NCBI GenBank assembly: GCA_017416505.1
Contig: JAFQCI010000008.1
Span: forward strand, 1-20,253
Source of the DNA: Lachnospiraceae bacterium
Lineage (GTDB): Bacteria; Bacillota_A; Clostridia; Lachnospirales; Lachnospiraceae
Reading direction: 5' to 3'
DNA length: 20,253 nucleotides
The position numbers and the translations under genes were made by a program. Of the stretch, positions 7,167 through 14,963 are shown piece by piece. Positions within the stretch are counted from its first letter, which is position 1. Each line of letters opens with the position of its first letter. A model generated the notes under the pieces. That model did no database searches, was not told the DNA's origin, and saw only the letters and a program-made list of their open reading frames with translations.

Positions 7167-8828
7167 TTACTTGTTTGCCTTAACCCTCTTCTTACATTCG
7201 TGCATCCGGTCATCTGCCAAATCATATACTGCCCAGAAATCCATAGGCTCCCTGCTTGTACTAGAAGCACTTCCTACCGCATAGGAAATGCGGATTGCTT
7301 TGTCTTTATCCACATTATATTCTTCCGTATAAGCCTGTACCTTATCCAGATATTCTTTTTCTCTTCCCATATCATCCTTTTCCAAGACAACCATAAATTC
7401 ATCGCCACCCATTCTTCCTAGCAGATAACAGTCCTCAAAGGAATATTTTAAAATCTGGGCAAATTCATAAATATAGCCATCTCCCATTTCATGACCGAAA
7501 CGCTCATTGATATGTTTTAAATAATTCAAATCAAACAAAATAACCGTAAAATCTTTTTGTCCTTTTTCCTTAAGTTCTTCAATTTCCTTATTACACTGTG
7601 TCCGGTTTGCAACGTCTGTTAAAATATCCACACAGGACATTTTCCTTAACACTTCCTGTTTTTGTCTTTCAGACATATGCTCTATCAAACTGATAAAATA
7701 GGACCGCAACATAACCAAAATGAAGATTAAAAATCCAAAATAAACCAGACTAAACTTTAAAAAATTGGTATTAGCAAAGAAATATTTTGCCACATTAAAA
7801 CGCAGTAATTCTAGACAGATAGAACAACAAAGAAAACAAATTCCCTGACAGAATACCCGCTCTGAGCTTTCTTCTCCCATACACTCTGAAATCGCAATAA
7901 TAAATACGATTCCCACAAGAATCAATGCCATCAACTGATAATTTATTAAATTTGTGGCAAAGGTAATCCATCCCATAAAATGCTGTAAAATTACAATAGC
8001 ACATACGATAATAGAAACGATGGCACTTATCTTAATAATTTTTTTCTTTTTCTTATTATGAAATGTTTCCTGGCAAAACATCAGCAATGGTATGATACAG
8101 GTGTAAAGACTAAAATACTTTAACTCTGATACCAAATACAAATCTTCAATATAAAACTGCATCAAGTTAATATCACATTCCATCCAAAGCCCCGCCAGAA
8201 TGCAAAAACCACTTAACCATAATGCTTTTCGGTATTCTCCTCCAATTTTTCCAACTGCAATCAAAATCAAAGGAAACAGAATCCCCAAGGAAATCATAAA
8301 CACACCAATAATGACATTTAATACGTTTTCCCGTAAAAATTCTTTAAAATAAGTAGAACTTTCATGAATCTCTAACTTATCAATGGAAGTAAAAGGATTA
8401 TCCTCTAATATCTCCAGACAAATTCTGATTCGATGACTTTCTTCCTTCAGAAGAGGAATCATATGTATCCCACTGGGTGCCATCCTTTTTCCTTCCATAT
8501 CATTGCTCCCATATTCATACATCAACTGTCCGTTATCATATGCTTTGACATTGCAATGATAGGTTAAGAAAGCAATCATAGGCTGTTCCAAACCAAGGTC
8601 TTCCACTTCAAAATACAATTCCAGATAATCTCCAGCACTAAGCCCTGAAAATTGATAAGTACTTAAATCTATATCTTTTATCTCTTCTTCATTATATAAA
8701 ATATCTACCGAATCCTTGATTTCATAGGAAGGATACAAAACATTATCTTTTTGCATCTGATGCACAAAGACACTTAAAAACACTACAATTAATAAATACA
8801 TGAACATCCATTTTAATATTTTTTTCAA
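7167..8828 (-). CDS. Membrane-anchored diguanylate cyclase (7TM sensor plus GGDEF)
   Basis: A 553-aa protein predicted to make c-di-GMP from GTP under control of an extracellular or membrane signal. One N-terminal helix (about 5-25) is followed by an extracytoplasmic beta-rich domain (about 30-165), about seven hydrophobic helices (170-380) and a cytoplasmic GGDEF domain (about 395-550). The active-site motif is canonical, RMGGDEF, with GGDEF at residues 474-478. The domain entry motif is the degenerate VDILTDVANR. The RxxD inhibitory site expected just before the active loop is absent, so product inhibition may be missing. The start is TTG: GGAGGG lies 6 nt before TTG at 8828, a better fit than ATG at 8807. 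It is a paralogue of the next gene upstream. No EAL or HD-GYP phosphodiesterase occurs in the window. Confidence 0.85.
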   Translation of the reverse strand: MKKILKWMFMYLLIVVFLSVFVHQMQKDNVLYPSYEIKDSVDILYNEEEIKDIDLSTYQFSGLSAGDYLELYFEVEDLGLEQPMIAFLTYHCNVKAYDNGQLMYEYGSNDMEGKRMAPSGIHMIPLLKEESHRIRICLEILEDNPFTSIDKLEIHESSTYFKEFLRENVLNVIIGVFMISLGILFPLILIAVGKIGGEYRKALWLSGFCILAGLWMECDINLMQFYIEDLYLVSELKYFSLYTCIIPLLMFCQETFHNKKKKKIIKISAIVSIIVCAIVILQHFMGWITFATNLINYQLMALILVGIVFIIAISECMGEESSERVFCQGICFLCCSICLELLRFNVAKYFFANTNFLKFSLVYFGFLIFILVMLRSYFISLIEHMSERQKQEVLRKMSCVDILTDVANRTQCNKEIEELKEKGQKDFTVILFDLNYLKHINERFGHEMGDGYIYEFAQILKYSFEDCYLLGRMGGDEFMVVLEKDDMGREKEYLDKVQAYTEEYNVDKDKAIRISYAVGSASSTSREPMDFWAVYDLADDRMHECKKRVKANK

Positions 8829-8905
8829 GAGTATCCCTCCTTTTTATTTATCTTTCGTTTTCCCTGTCAAGGCATCCATATTCCTGTAAACAGTTTCTAG
8901 CATTG

Positions 8906-10588
8906 TCAAATACTGCTTTCGTGTGTTACCTGTTTCGCCTTTTCATACTTCCGTTTATCCGCTACCCGTAGCATTTTATAAATATCATGTCCCTTTATCA
9001 TACAGTTACATTCCCCGACACCATATACATATTGAATGGCAGCCTCTTCCTCCTGCTGCTCATTATATAAGCGGATTTTTTCCATAAAGATTTCCATGCA
9101 GTGGTCTAATTTTTCCTGATTTTCATTTTCTAAAATTATGATAAATTCATCCCCGCTGTAACGGCTTACCAGCATAGCATCCTCAAATGCTGCTTTTAAG
9201 TTATCAGCAAATTCAATCAATACCTTATCCCCTGTAGCATATCCGTAAGTTCTGTTAATTTTCTTTAGATTAATGATTTCAAATTCTACTACATAGTAAA
9301 AATTCTCTTCATCATATCGTATCTGATTCATGATTTCTTCGCTTCGGTTTCGATTTAACAACCCTGTCAAACCATCCACGTATGCAAGTTCAATTAACAC
9401 TTCTCTTTCCGTTTTTCCTTTTAAATTGTTTATCATCGGGACTACATAGGACAAAAACATCTGCACAATGACAAATACAATGGTATTACAATATACTTTA
9501 TGAAAGAGGTCAAAAGAAAAATTATCGGTTCTTAGTGTAAATAGACACATAATCACAGAAATATAATAAGAAATCACCGACGCTAAAATAAATCCGTTCA
9601 ATTTACTTTTGTTTTTAAAATATGCCCTTGTCAGATGCCATTCAAAAGCTGTAATAATCAAAATAAAATAAAACCACAGAATAATATGACTGAAAAATGG
9701 GAAAAACCTCCTTACAGTCAACGAAAGTAAAACCAGTGCCACAAAAATAATTGCAGAAGATGCGAGTCCTTTGAACCATAACTGTGCTTTCTGATTACGT
9801 AACTTTATATGAAAGAAAAACAATACCAATATAGGCATGGTAAATTCACTGATGATATTTAGCACATAAATAGCATAGGCATTATCCCAGAACATCTCCA
9901 GAATTCCATAATGTGTCCACATCCAGACTCCACCCAGCACAGAATAAAGTGCCAGAATTAATAACTCCAGATTACTGGAAAGATACGTTTTTCTTATATT
10001 CGCAATAAAAAACGCAAACAAAATAAAACCAAACAAAAGAAGAAATAAACCGATATAAGTATGTACACCATTTCCTATTAATTTGTAATGTCCTACCTCT
10101 ATGGATTCCAACAGAAGTATCTCAGGAAATTCAAACAAAAATGTACTTTGTGCCACAGTAATTTCAATGCTTATCTCATTACCTTTTTCCAAATCCAAAG
10201 GGATGATAAGCTGGGTGTCTGTTATGGGTGCATTCTGCTTATATTGCAGCTCCCCATAGGAATAAATATTATATTCTCCCTGATAGACTTTAATTCTATT
10301 GTGACCGGATTGAAATACCAATGCCGGGTTCTCAAACTGGTCAATAGGCAGTTCCATCTTCACCATCAGGGTATCACCCTTTATAATATTCAGTAGAGAA
10401 CTTTCTTCATAATCTCCCTTCCAAGTTTCATTTCCGTTCTTTACAATCCATGCATCACCTTGAACTTTAAGCGCTTCCATATTATCACTTTTTACATTCA
10501 TCAGATTTTCAATAATAAAGAGTATGATTAACGCAAATGCTATAAAGCCCAAAACCGTAATAATTTTATCAAACTTTACTTTTCGCAT
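8906..10588 (-). CDS. Membrane-anchored diguanylate cyclase-like protein (7TM sensor plus GGDEF)
   Basis: A 560-aa protein with the same layout as its downstream neighbour: an N-terminal helix (about 9-27), an extracytoplasmic domain (about 35-165), about seven membrane helices (170-390) and a C-terminal GGDEF domain (about 400-550). The domain begins with a textbook VDGLTGLLNRN. The active site is RYSGDEF (SGDEF at 478-482), with Ser for the first Gly; such variants can be active. No RxxD inhibitory site is visible. The ATG at 10588 has GGAGGG 5 nt upstream. It lies 77 bp before the second GGDEF gene with no terminator between them, so the pair is probably co-transcribed. Low overall identity to its neighbour suggests an old duplication with sensors for different signals. 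Confidence 0.85.
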   Translation of the reverse strand: MRKVKFDKIITVLGFIAFALIILFIIENLMNVKSDNMEALKVQGDAWIVKNGNETWKGDYEESSLLNIIKGDTLMVKMELPIDQFENPALVFQSGHNRIKVYQGEYNIYSYGELQYKQNAPITDTQLIIPLDLEKGNEISIEITVAQSTFLFEFPEILLLESIEVGHYKLIGNGVHTYIGLFLLLFGFILFAFFIANIRKTYLSSNLELLILALYSVLGGVWMWTHYGILEMFWDNAYAIYVLNIISEFTMPILVLFFFHIKLRNQKAQLWFKGLASSAIIFVALVLLSLTVRRFFPFFSHIILWFYFILIITAFEWHLTRAYFKNKSKLNGFILASVISYYISVIMCLFTLRTDNFSFDLFHKVYCNTIVFVIVQMFLSYVVPMINNLKGKTEREVLIELAYVDGLTGLLNRNRSEEIMNQIRYDEENFYYVVEFEIINLKKINRTYGYATGDKVLIEFADNLKAAFEDAMLVSRYSGDEFIIILENENQEKLDHCMEIFMEKIRLYNEQQEEEAAIQYVYGVGECNCMIKGHDIYKMLRVADKRKYEKAKQVTHESSI

Positions 10589-10607
10589 TTTGCCCTCCGT
10601 TCCTCAA

Positions 10608-10655
10608 TTTCAATTTTGCCCCGGCATTCAAGGTGCCAAGGCAAAATAATTGAAA
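10608..10655. repeat. Long imperfect hairpin in the leader of the GGDEF gene
   Basis: TTTCAATTTTGCC (10608-10620) can pair with GGCAAAATAATTGAAA (10640-10655) as a 13-bp stem with a 3-nt bulge. The enclosed loop can form a further small stem (GGCA with TGCC). On the minus strand it ends about 10 nt before the GGAGGG ribosome binding site of the GGDEF gene and has no T-run. A role in the mRNA leader is therefore likelier than termination. Confidence 0.5.
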
Positions 10656-10712
10656 TGATTAAAACCCAATCTTTAAAAACCTTGATTCTTCACGACAAAT
10701 TAATCTACTCTT

Positions 10713-10741
10713 ATCATATCACATTTTTCCTATGATAAAAA
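10713..10741 (-). promoter_or_regulatory. Possible extended -10 promoter for the GGDEF pair
   Basis: On the minus strand TGATATGAT gives an extended -10 with TATGAT at 10713-10718 (5 of 6). The -35 position, 17 bp upstream, is the poor TTTTTA (10736-10741). It lies about 125 bp upstream of the GGDEF start, upstream of the leader hairpin. Confidence 0.3.
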
Positions 10742-10745
10742 GATT

Positions 10746-11552
10746 TTATTCTAAATATTCCATAGGATTTTGAGGCACTTCATCCTTATTTAACTGGAAA
10801 AAGACATGACAGCCTTCTTTCTTGAAAAAGCTGGATGGACTTGCTGCCAAACCAATGACCGTATTGGCATTTACCCTTTGACCTTCCTCCACACAAACAT
10901 CCTTTAACTGTCCGTATTTCGCAATATATCCATCTCCTAAATCAATGGTTACTACCATTCCATATCCACTTTCCTCTTGAACAGAAATGACTTCTCCTTC
11001 TGCTCCCGGACTTACTTCCGTGCCTTCTATGGTCTGAATTAAAATTCCCGGATTTGTTTTATATTGGTCCAAGGTAACATAATAAACTGTTGCATCCATA
11101 CTAAATGGTAATATTACATTTCCCACTACCGGCCAAGCCATAGGATTGTTTGTGTCAAAATGTAATTCTTTCTTTTTTTCTGTGGTTGCATCCCCTGTAG
11201 AATTATCCCCTGTAGAATTATCCCCCATAGTTTGTTCTTCTGTTTCCTCCTGAGTCACATTCATGGTTTCATTTTTCTGGTCTGCTGGCGCAGATGGAAC
11301 ATCTAGTTCTACATTATTACTGATTACTTCCTGTTGGAAATCTTCTTCCGTGTTGGTATCCTGGGCAACCAGCATATCCTCCTCATCTTGTACCAACTGG
11401 ATTTTTTCCTGGTCCTCCTGTAAATCCATTACTTTGTCAGTCAGTTCCATTTTACGATTGTAACTTACCACTAAAGCCCCTAAAGCAATTACTCCTACTG
11501 CAAGCATCAAATAATATCCGTTACGTTTTATAAAAGCCAAAAAATCTTCCAC
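10746..11552 (-). CDS. spoIIQ: SpoIIQ-like sporulation protein, degenerate M23/LytM domain
   Basis: A 268-aa bitopic membrane protein. One helix (about 14-31) is followed by an acidic Gln/Glu/Thr-rich linker (32-135) and a LytM/M23-fold domain (about 138-268). In the forespore SpoIIQ spans the intermembrane space and pairs with the mother-cell SpoIIIA channel. The metal site is gone. The family motif HxGxD reads NPGIL (167-171), YGHL reads YGQL (213-216), and HxH reads HVF (249-251). A structural, non-hydrolytic role is therefore likely. The start is GTG with GGAGG 9 nt upstream. Assignment rests on the LytM fold, the lost ligands, adjacency to spoIID (a standard clostridial pair) and a sigma-F-like promoter. 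spoIIID, often the next gene in Clostridia, is absent here. Confidence 0.75.
   Translation of the reverse strand: MEDFLAFIKRNGYYLMLAVGVIALGALVVSYNRKMELTDKVMDLQEDQEKIQLVQDEEDMLVAQDTNTEEDFQQEVISNNVELDVPSAPADQKNETMNVTQEETEEQTMGDNSTGDNSTGDATTEKKKELHFDTNNPMAWPVVGNVILPFSMDATVYYVTLDQYKTNPGILIQTIEGTEVSPGAEGEVISVQEESGYGMVVTIDLGDGYIAKYGQLKDVCVEEGQRVNANTVIGLAASPSSFFKKEGCHVFFQLNKDEVPQNPMEYLE
11191..11220. repeat. 15-bp tandem duplication inside the spoIIQ linker
   Basis: Two exact copies of TCCCCTGTAGAATTA lie head to tail in the spoIIQ linker. They encode duplicated five-residue units of the form GDNST, and a third partial unit (GDAT) follows in the protein. The in-frame repeat simply lengthens a disordered acidic linker, so it is likely a length-variable site between strains. 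Confidence 0.85.
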
Positions 11553-11606
11553 TTTTATTATCCTCCTATCTTAATAAGTATTTGATCCTGATATCATCAT
11601 AATAGA

Positions 11607-11634
11607 AGTATTCCCAAGATTTTTTGAACTATAC
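11607..11634 (-). promoter_or_regulatory. Sigma-F-type forespore promoter of spoIIQ
   Basis: On the minus strand GTATA (11630-11634) is followed after 14 bp by GGGAATACT (11607-11615). These match the known sigma-F elements GyATA and GGnnAnAnT at every fixed position; the spacer is 1 bp shorter than the usual 15-16. Transcription would start about 50 nt before the GTG start of spoIIQ. spoIIQ is a classical sigma-F target, which supports the reading. Confidence 0.55.
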
Positions 11635-11722
11635 ATTTTTATAACGAATCCAAATAAACTTCTTTTAAAAGATAGCTTACCTTAATCAAACCACACTGCT
11701 TTACAACATATCCTAGAACTCC

Positions 11723-12658
11723 TTATGTATTTTTAGCGATAGAATAAATCTGTTTTAGTTTTGTTCCCGGATAATAATAAGTTAAAATTTCCTCATAATC
11801 TCCTTTTTGCAAAGATGCCCCATATTGGCTCATTCCCAAAGGAACCCCCTGTCCCAGGGTTACAATCCTCACTTTATCCTCTAAATACTCCAGATAAAAG
11901 ACGGGAGAAGCTAATTCAAGCTGCTCCATGGCTGCTTGGGTATCCAAAATTTCTCCCGCCGCAAACAATTCCTTCACAAAACCATGTTCCGTCATTTTCT
12001 TCACAAAAAATTGTTCTTCTAAAGTCTTTTCTGAAAAGGTGATACCAAGTAAATCCTGTAACTGGGTTCTATCGTACTCTACCATTTTTACACAGTCTTT
12101 TTCTTCAATTTCTTTTTCACTTTCGATTTGGGATAAATAAGGGATATTCTCTTCCAGCACCTCACTTGCACTTAATATCATGCCTCCATTTCCCTTATGA
12201 TATTTCACTAAAATATAATTTTCTTTGTAACAAAGAGTTTCTCCTGCTGTTGCAGCAATGGCCTGACGGAACTTCTCGATATTTTCTTCGTATTTTTCTT
12301 CCGTCCATCGTTCTTTTAATTCACTTTCCCCTAAATACCATTCCCCTAACTCTTCTGCTGATAATTCTGCTCCCTCACTGCATAACTTTGTCCGTAACAA
12401 AACCGCCTGGGCTTTTATCACTTCCAAAGGCATATCCGCATCAATTTCCGCCGGAAGAATTCCTAACAGGTAAGTCTCCAGATTCATGGTCTCCTTCCCA
12501 TCCTGTAGGGCAACTTCCAAGGAAATATTATAATTTAATTGTTTTGTCTGCTGCTTCATGCTCCCCACTCCAGTCATGCCCCAGGTAATGACATACGGAA
12601 TTAGTAAAAGTGCCGCAACAAAAGCAAAAGCCGTAACCACCATGTCTTGTAATTTCAT
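11723..12658 (-). CDS. spoIID: SpoIID-like sporulation lytic transglycosylase
   Basis: A 311-aa membrane-anchored protein of the SpoIID/LytB family. SpoIID, part of the SpoIID-SpoIIM-SpoIIP engulfment machine, cleaves glycan strands and drives migration of the mother-cell membrane. An N-terminal helix spans about 7-28. The family core ETYLLGILPAEIDADMPLEV (61-80) holds the presumed catalytic Glu71 and is followed by IKAQAVLLRTK. A KYHKGNGG segment (152-159) corresponds to the family's SGG region. The C-terminal GMSQYGASLQKGDYEEIL and YYYPGTKL motifs are clear. The usual GHGVGMSQ box reads GVPLGMSQ, so its His is lost. I chose ATG at 12658 over TTG at 12676 because GTGGGG sits 6 nt before the ATG. 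spoIIQ follows after 170 bp with its own promoter. No clear sigma-E promoter was found. Confidence 0.85.
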   Translation of the reverse strand: MKLQDMVVTAFAFVAALLLIPYVITWGMTGVGSMKQQTKQLNYNISLEVALQDGKETMNLETYLLGILPAEIDADMPLEVIKAQAVLLRTKLCSEGAELSAEELGEWYLGESELKERWTEEKYEENIEKFRQAIAATAGETLCYKENYILVKYHKGNGGMILSASEVLEENIPYLSQIESEKEIEEKDCVKMVEYDRTQLQDLLGITFSEKTLEEQFFVKKMTEHGFVKELFAAGEILDTQAAMEQLELASPVFYLEYLEDKVRIVTLGQGVPLGMSQYGASLQKGDYEEILTYYYPGTKLKQIYSIAKNT

Positions 12659-12815
12659 AGTATCCCCCACTTTCAAAACTATAATGATGTAACGTTATCA
12701 CGAATTGTTATGCCGCAATGCAGTAATATTGTTCCTTATATTGTCCAGCCTCTTCTAGTATATGAAACTTTTATCAAAATATTTTCATTCACAACCATTT
12801 TAACCTACTCCAAAA

Positions 12816-13523
12816 TCAACTCTCACTAATACTTCTCTCAAACCTTTTAACACCCAATTTATAAATTATCATCCCTATCAAAATTAAAATGATTCTTCCT
12901 ATCCATAATGCTTTATCAAATGATACATAATATCCTTGTTCTTCTATACCTAATACATTTATTGTTAAAGGAATACTTATATATACATTACTGAACATTA
13001 AGGAAAAAACAATCAGTGCATAATACACCCCATATACCACCATATCCTTAACAAATAACATTCTAAATCCCATTGTCAACAAAATAGAAGCTATTATTTC
13101 CATTGAAACAACAAGTAAATTCACAAAAAATAATTGTATAAATATTTTTCCGCCTAATAATAGATTTACTAGCAATGAGATAAATTGACCGCACCAAAAT
13201 GAAGCAAGAATTATTGTAATATTAGATAACAAAGAGGCATTCATTTCTTGTTTTATGCCACTAGTATATATAATTCGATAATTTTTTATTGATAATAATT
13301 CTTTTTCATTAAAAATAATATGTACAATGAAAACGCAGGTAAAAACAATAAATACCTGTTGAAAATTATATCGGTAAATACTTTGTTCATAATTATTTGT
13401 CATAAAATATGATTTATTATCAATGAAAGCCAATATATAAAAATCAAATATGCACAATATCCAAAACACAGGATTTCTTTTTATTAATTTGATTTTTGTA
13501 ATTAAATCTCTTCTTAACTTCAT
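12816..13523 (-). CDS. Small ABC transporter membrane protein
   Basis: A 235-aa very hydrophobic protein with about six membrane helices (around 18-35, 50-72, 98-120, 127-150, 160-183, 207-225) and a basic N-terminus, as in ABC-2 type permeases. The ATG at 13523 uses AGGAG that overlaps the stop codon of the preceding gene, so translation is coupled. It is the last gene of the ABC operon. It has no recognisable family signature. Together with the ATPase and the larger membrane protein it should form an export or antimicrobial-resistance type transporter; substrate unknown. The gene is clearly more AT-rich than spoIID next to it. Confidence 0.7.
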   Translation of the reverse strand: MKLRRDLITKIKLIKRNPVFWILCIFDFYILAFIDNKSYFMTNNYEQSIYRYNFQQVFIVFTCVFIVHIIFNEKELLSIKNYRIIYTSGIKQEMNASLLSNITIILASFWCGQFISLLVNLLLGGKIFIQLFFVNLLVVSMEIIASILLTMGFRMLFVKDMVVYGVYYALIVFSLMFSNVYISIPLTINVLGIEEQGYYVSFDKALWIGRIILILIGMIIYKLGVKRFERSISES

Positions 13524-13533
13524 AATAAGTCTC

Positions 13534-14958
13534 CTAACGTATATAACTTAATATATCAATCACTTCACTATCCTCATATATCACTCCAAAATCATTTTTT
13601 AATAAATCAATAAATTCATCATCTGTACTTACTTCATTTTCCCATATACTAATATATAATTTATTTGCTAAATCAGGATATTTGGAATATACAATATATC
13701 CTATTTTCTTAACAAAATTATACTCTGTTGATGGCAATATTAACATTTCATTATGATACTCATCGTAGTAATCATAAACTTCTTTGGCTGATTTTATTTC
13801 TAACTTTCCAGAGACATTTTCCAAAATGCACATGCTAAATCCATTTATCATATGTCGTGTATATTTGCTACTGTTATATCCCTGCACATTCGCTTCCATT
13901 TCTACACAAACTTCTTCTAAAAAACTTCTCAAAAGATCTGAATGTTCAAAATATAGCATATTACGAGATAATATATTAACATTGACATGATCATTCAATA
14001 TTTGTATTGGAGAAATACTCCCTCCATTTATCAGCCACACCATCTCCGGCAAATATCTTTTTTGTATCATATAGGTATTTTCATTAGCCAGATTGCCTTC
14101 TATCTTATTATACTCATCTTCAAATAAAATCATTATACATGCTACATCTTTTATTTCACTATCTGAAAGTCCTCTATACTCTATCCTTTCATTCTGTTCA
14201 TATAACATATTTTGTTCTATATCAGCATTTTCATATGTATATATTGTACCTGCTAAAAAAACGATATAAACCACAATAAAACATATAACATATAATAAAA
14301 CCGTTTTTATTCTTCTCTTTACACTCAACTTAATCCCCAAAAAGGCTAATATGAAAAAGAAAATAGAAAATAATAAAGAATTAATGATACTTTCTATATT
14401 CAAATCATTAACAGTAAAGATTATTTCACTGTTCATAAACATATGGCTGGATGCTTCATAATTATATGGATTACAAAAAATAAAGTTATAAAGTCCAAAT
14501 GCACCTATAAGGAACACTCCTACACCTTTTACCTGAATTACTCCCGCTAATGCGCCAAAAGCAATTGCATATAGGTATTGTGTCAATGTTATCAATAGTG
14601 CATTTCCAACATCAGCTTTAAAACACACCACAAGTTGTATGAAAATAACCAAAAACCACTGCATATTAATAATCGCTGCAAGTAATATTAAAAAAAGATA
14701 TCTATCATAGTTCCTAAATCTACTAATACACAAAATAAACTCTCGATTACCTCTAAAAAAAATATGCAAAGTAAAGCAAACATTCATGGCTACCCATACC
14801 AACACTAAATAATTGCCTGTCACTTTTAACGTAATGTCTCCAAACTGCAAAGCCAACACCAACAGAAACACACAACTATTTGCAAATGCTGCCAACATCC
14901 TGTTGTTATATATTTCCGTTTCTACAATCTTCAAACTTTTTCCAATCAATTTTATCAT
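13534..14958 (-). CDS. ABC transporter-associated membrane protein with extracytoplasmic C-terminal domain
   Basis: A 474-aa protein. About seven hydrophobic helices fill the first 240 residues (around 25-43, 50-68, 85-108, 115-145, 147-162, 190-212, 220-242). A soluble tail of about 230 residues follows, with no further membrane helix, and is predicted to face outside. The tail is acidic and rich in Tyr, Asn and Glu; I do not recognise its fold. The arrangement of membrane domain plus a large exported domain encoded beside an ABC ATPase suggests a permease with a substrate-handling domain. I chose ATG at 14958 because GAAGG lies 9 nt upstream; the upstream TTG at 14967 would touch that site. 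It starts 5 nt after the ATPase stop. No function is assigned beyond transporter membrane component. Confidence 0.65.
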   Translation of the reverse strand: MIKLIGKSLKIVETEIYNNRMLAAFANSCVFLLVLALQFGDITLKVTGNYLVLVWVAMNVCFTLHIFFRGNREFILCISRFRNYDRYLFLILLAAIINMQWFLVIFIQLVVCFKADVGNALLITLTQYLYAIAFGALAGVIQVKGVGVFLIGAFGLYNFIFCNPYNYEASSHMFMNSEIIFTVNDLNIESIINSLLFSIFFFILAFLGIKLSVKRRIKTVLLYVICFIVVYIVFLAGTIYTYENADIEQNMLYEQNERIEYRGLSDSEIKDVACIMILFEDEYNKIEGNLANENTYMIQKRYLPEMVWLINGGSISPIQILNDHVNVNILSRNMLYFEHSDLLRSFLEEVCVEMEANVQGYNSSKYTRHMINGFSMCILENVSGKLEIKSAKEVYDYYDEYHNEMLILPSTEYNFVKKIGYIVYSKYPDLANKLYISIWENEVSTDDEFIDLLKNDFGVIYEDSEVIDILSYIR

Positions 14959-14963
14959 CTTTT

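Noticed and set aside
8846..8870. TTGACA upstream of the second GGDEF gene
   Set aside because: No acceptable -10 at 16-18 bp; the gene pair is better read as one transcript.
10713..10738. TTATCATA/TATGATAA inverted repeat as terminator of spoIIQ
   Set aside because: 8-bp AT-only stem with 12-nt loop and no T-run on the minus strand.
12704..12730. Possible sigma-E promoter of spoIID (AATATT and CATAACAAT on the minus strand)
   Set aside because: The -10 needs an inserted base to fit CATACAAT and the spacer is only 12 bp; too weak to annotate although sigma-E control is expected.
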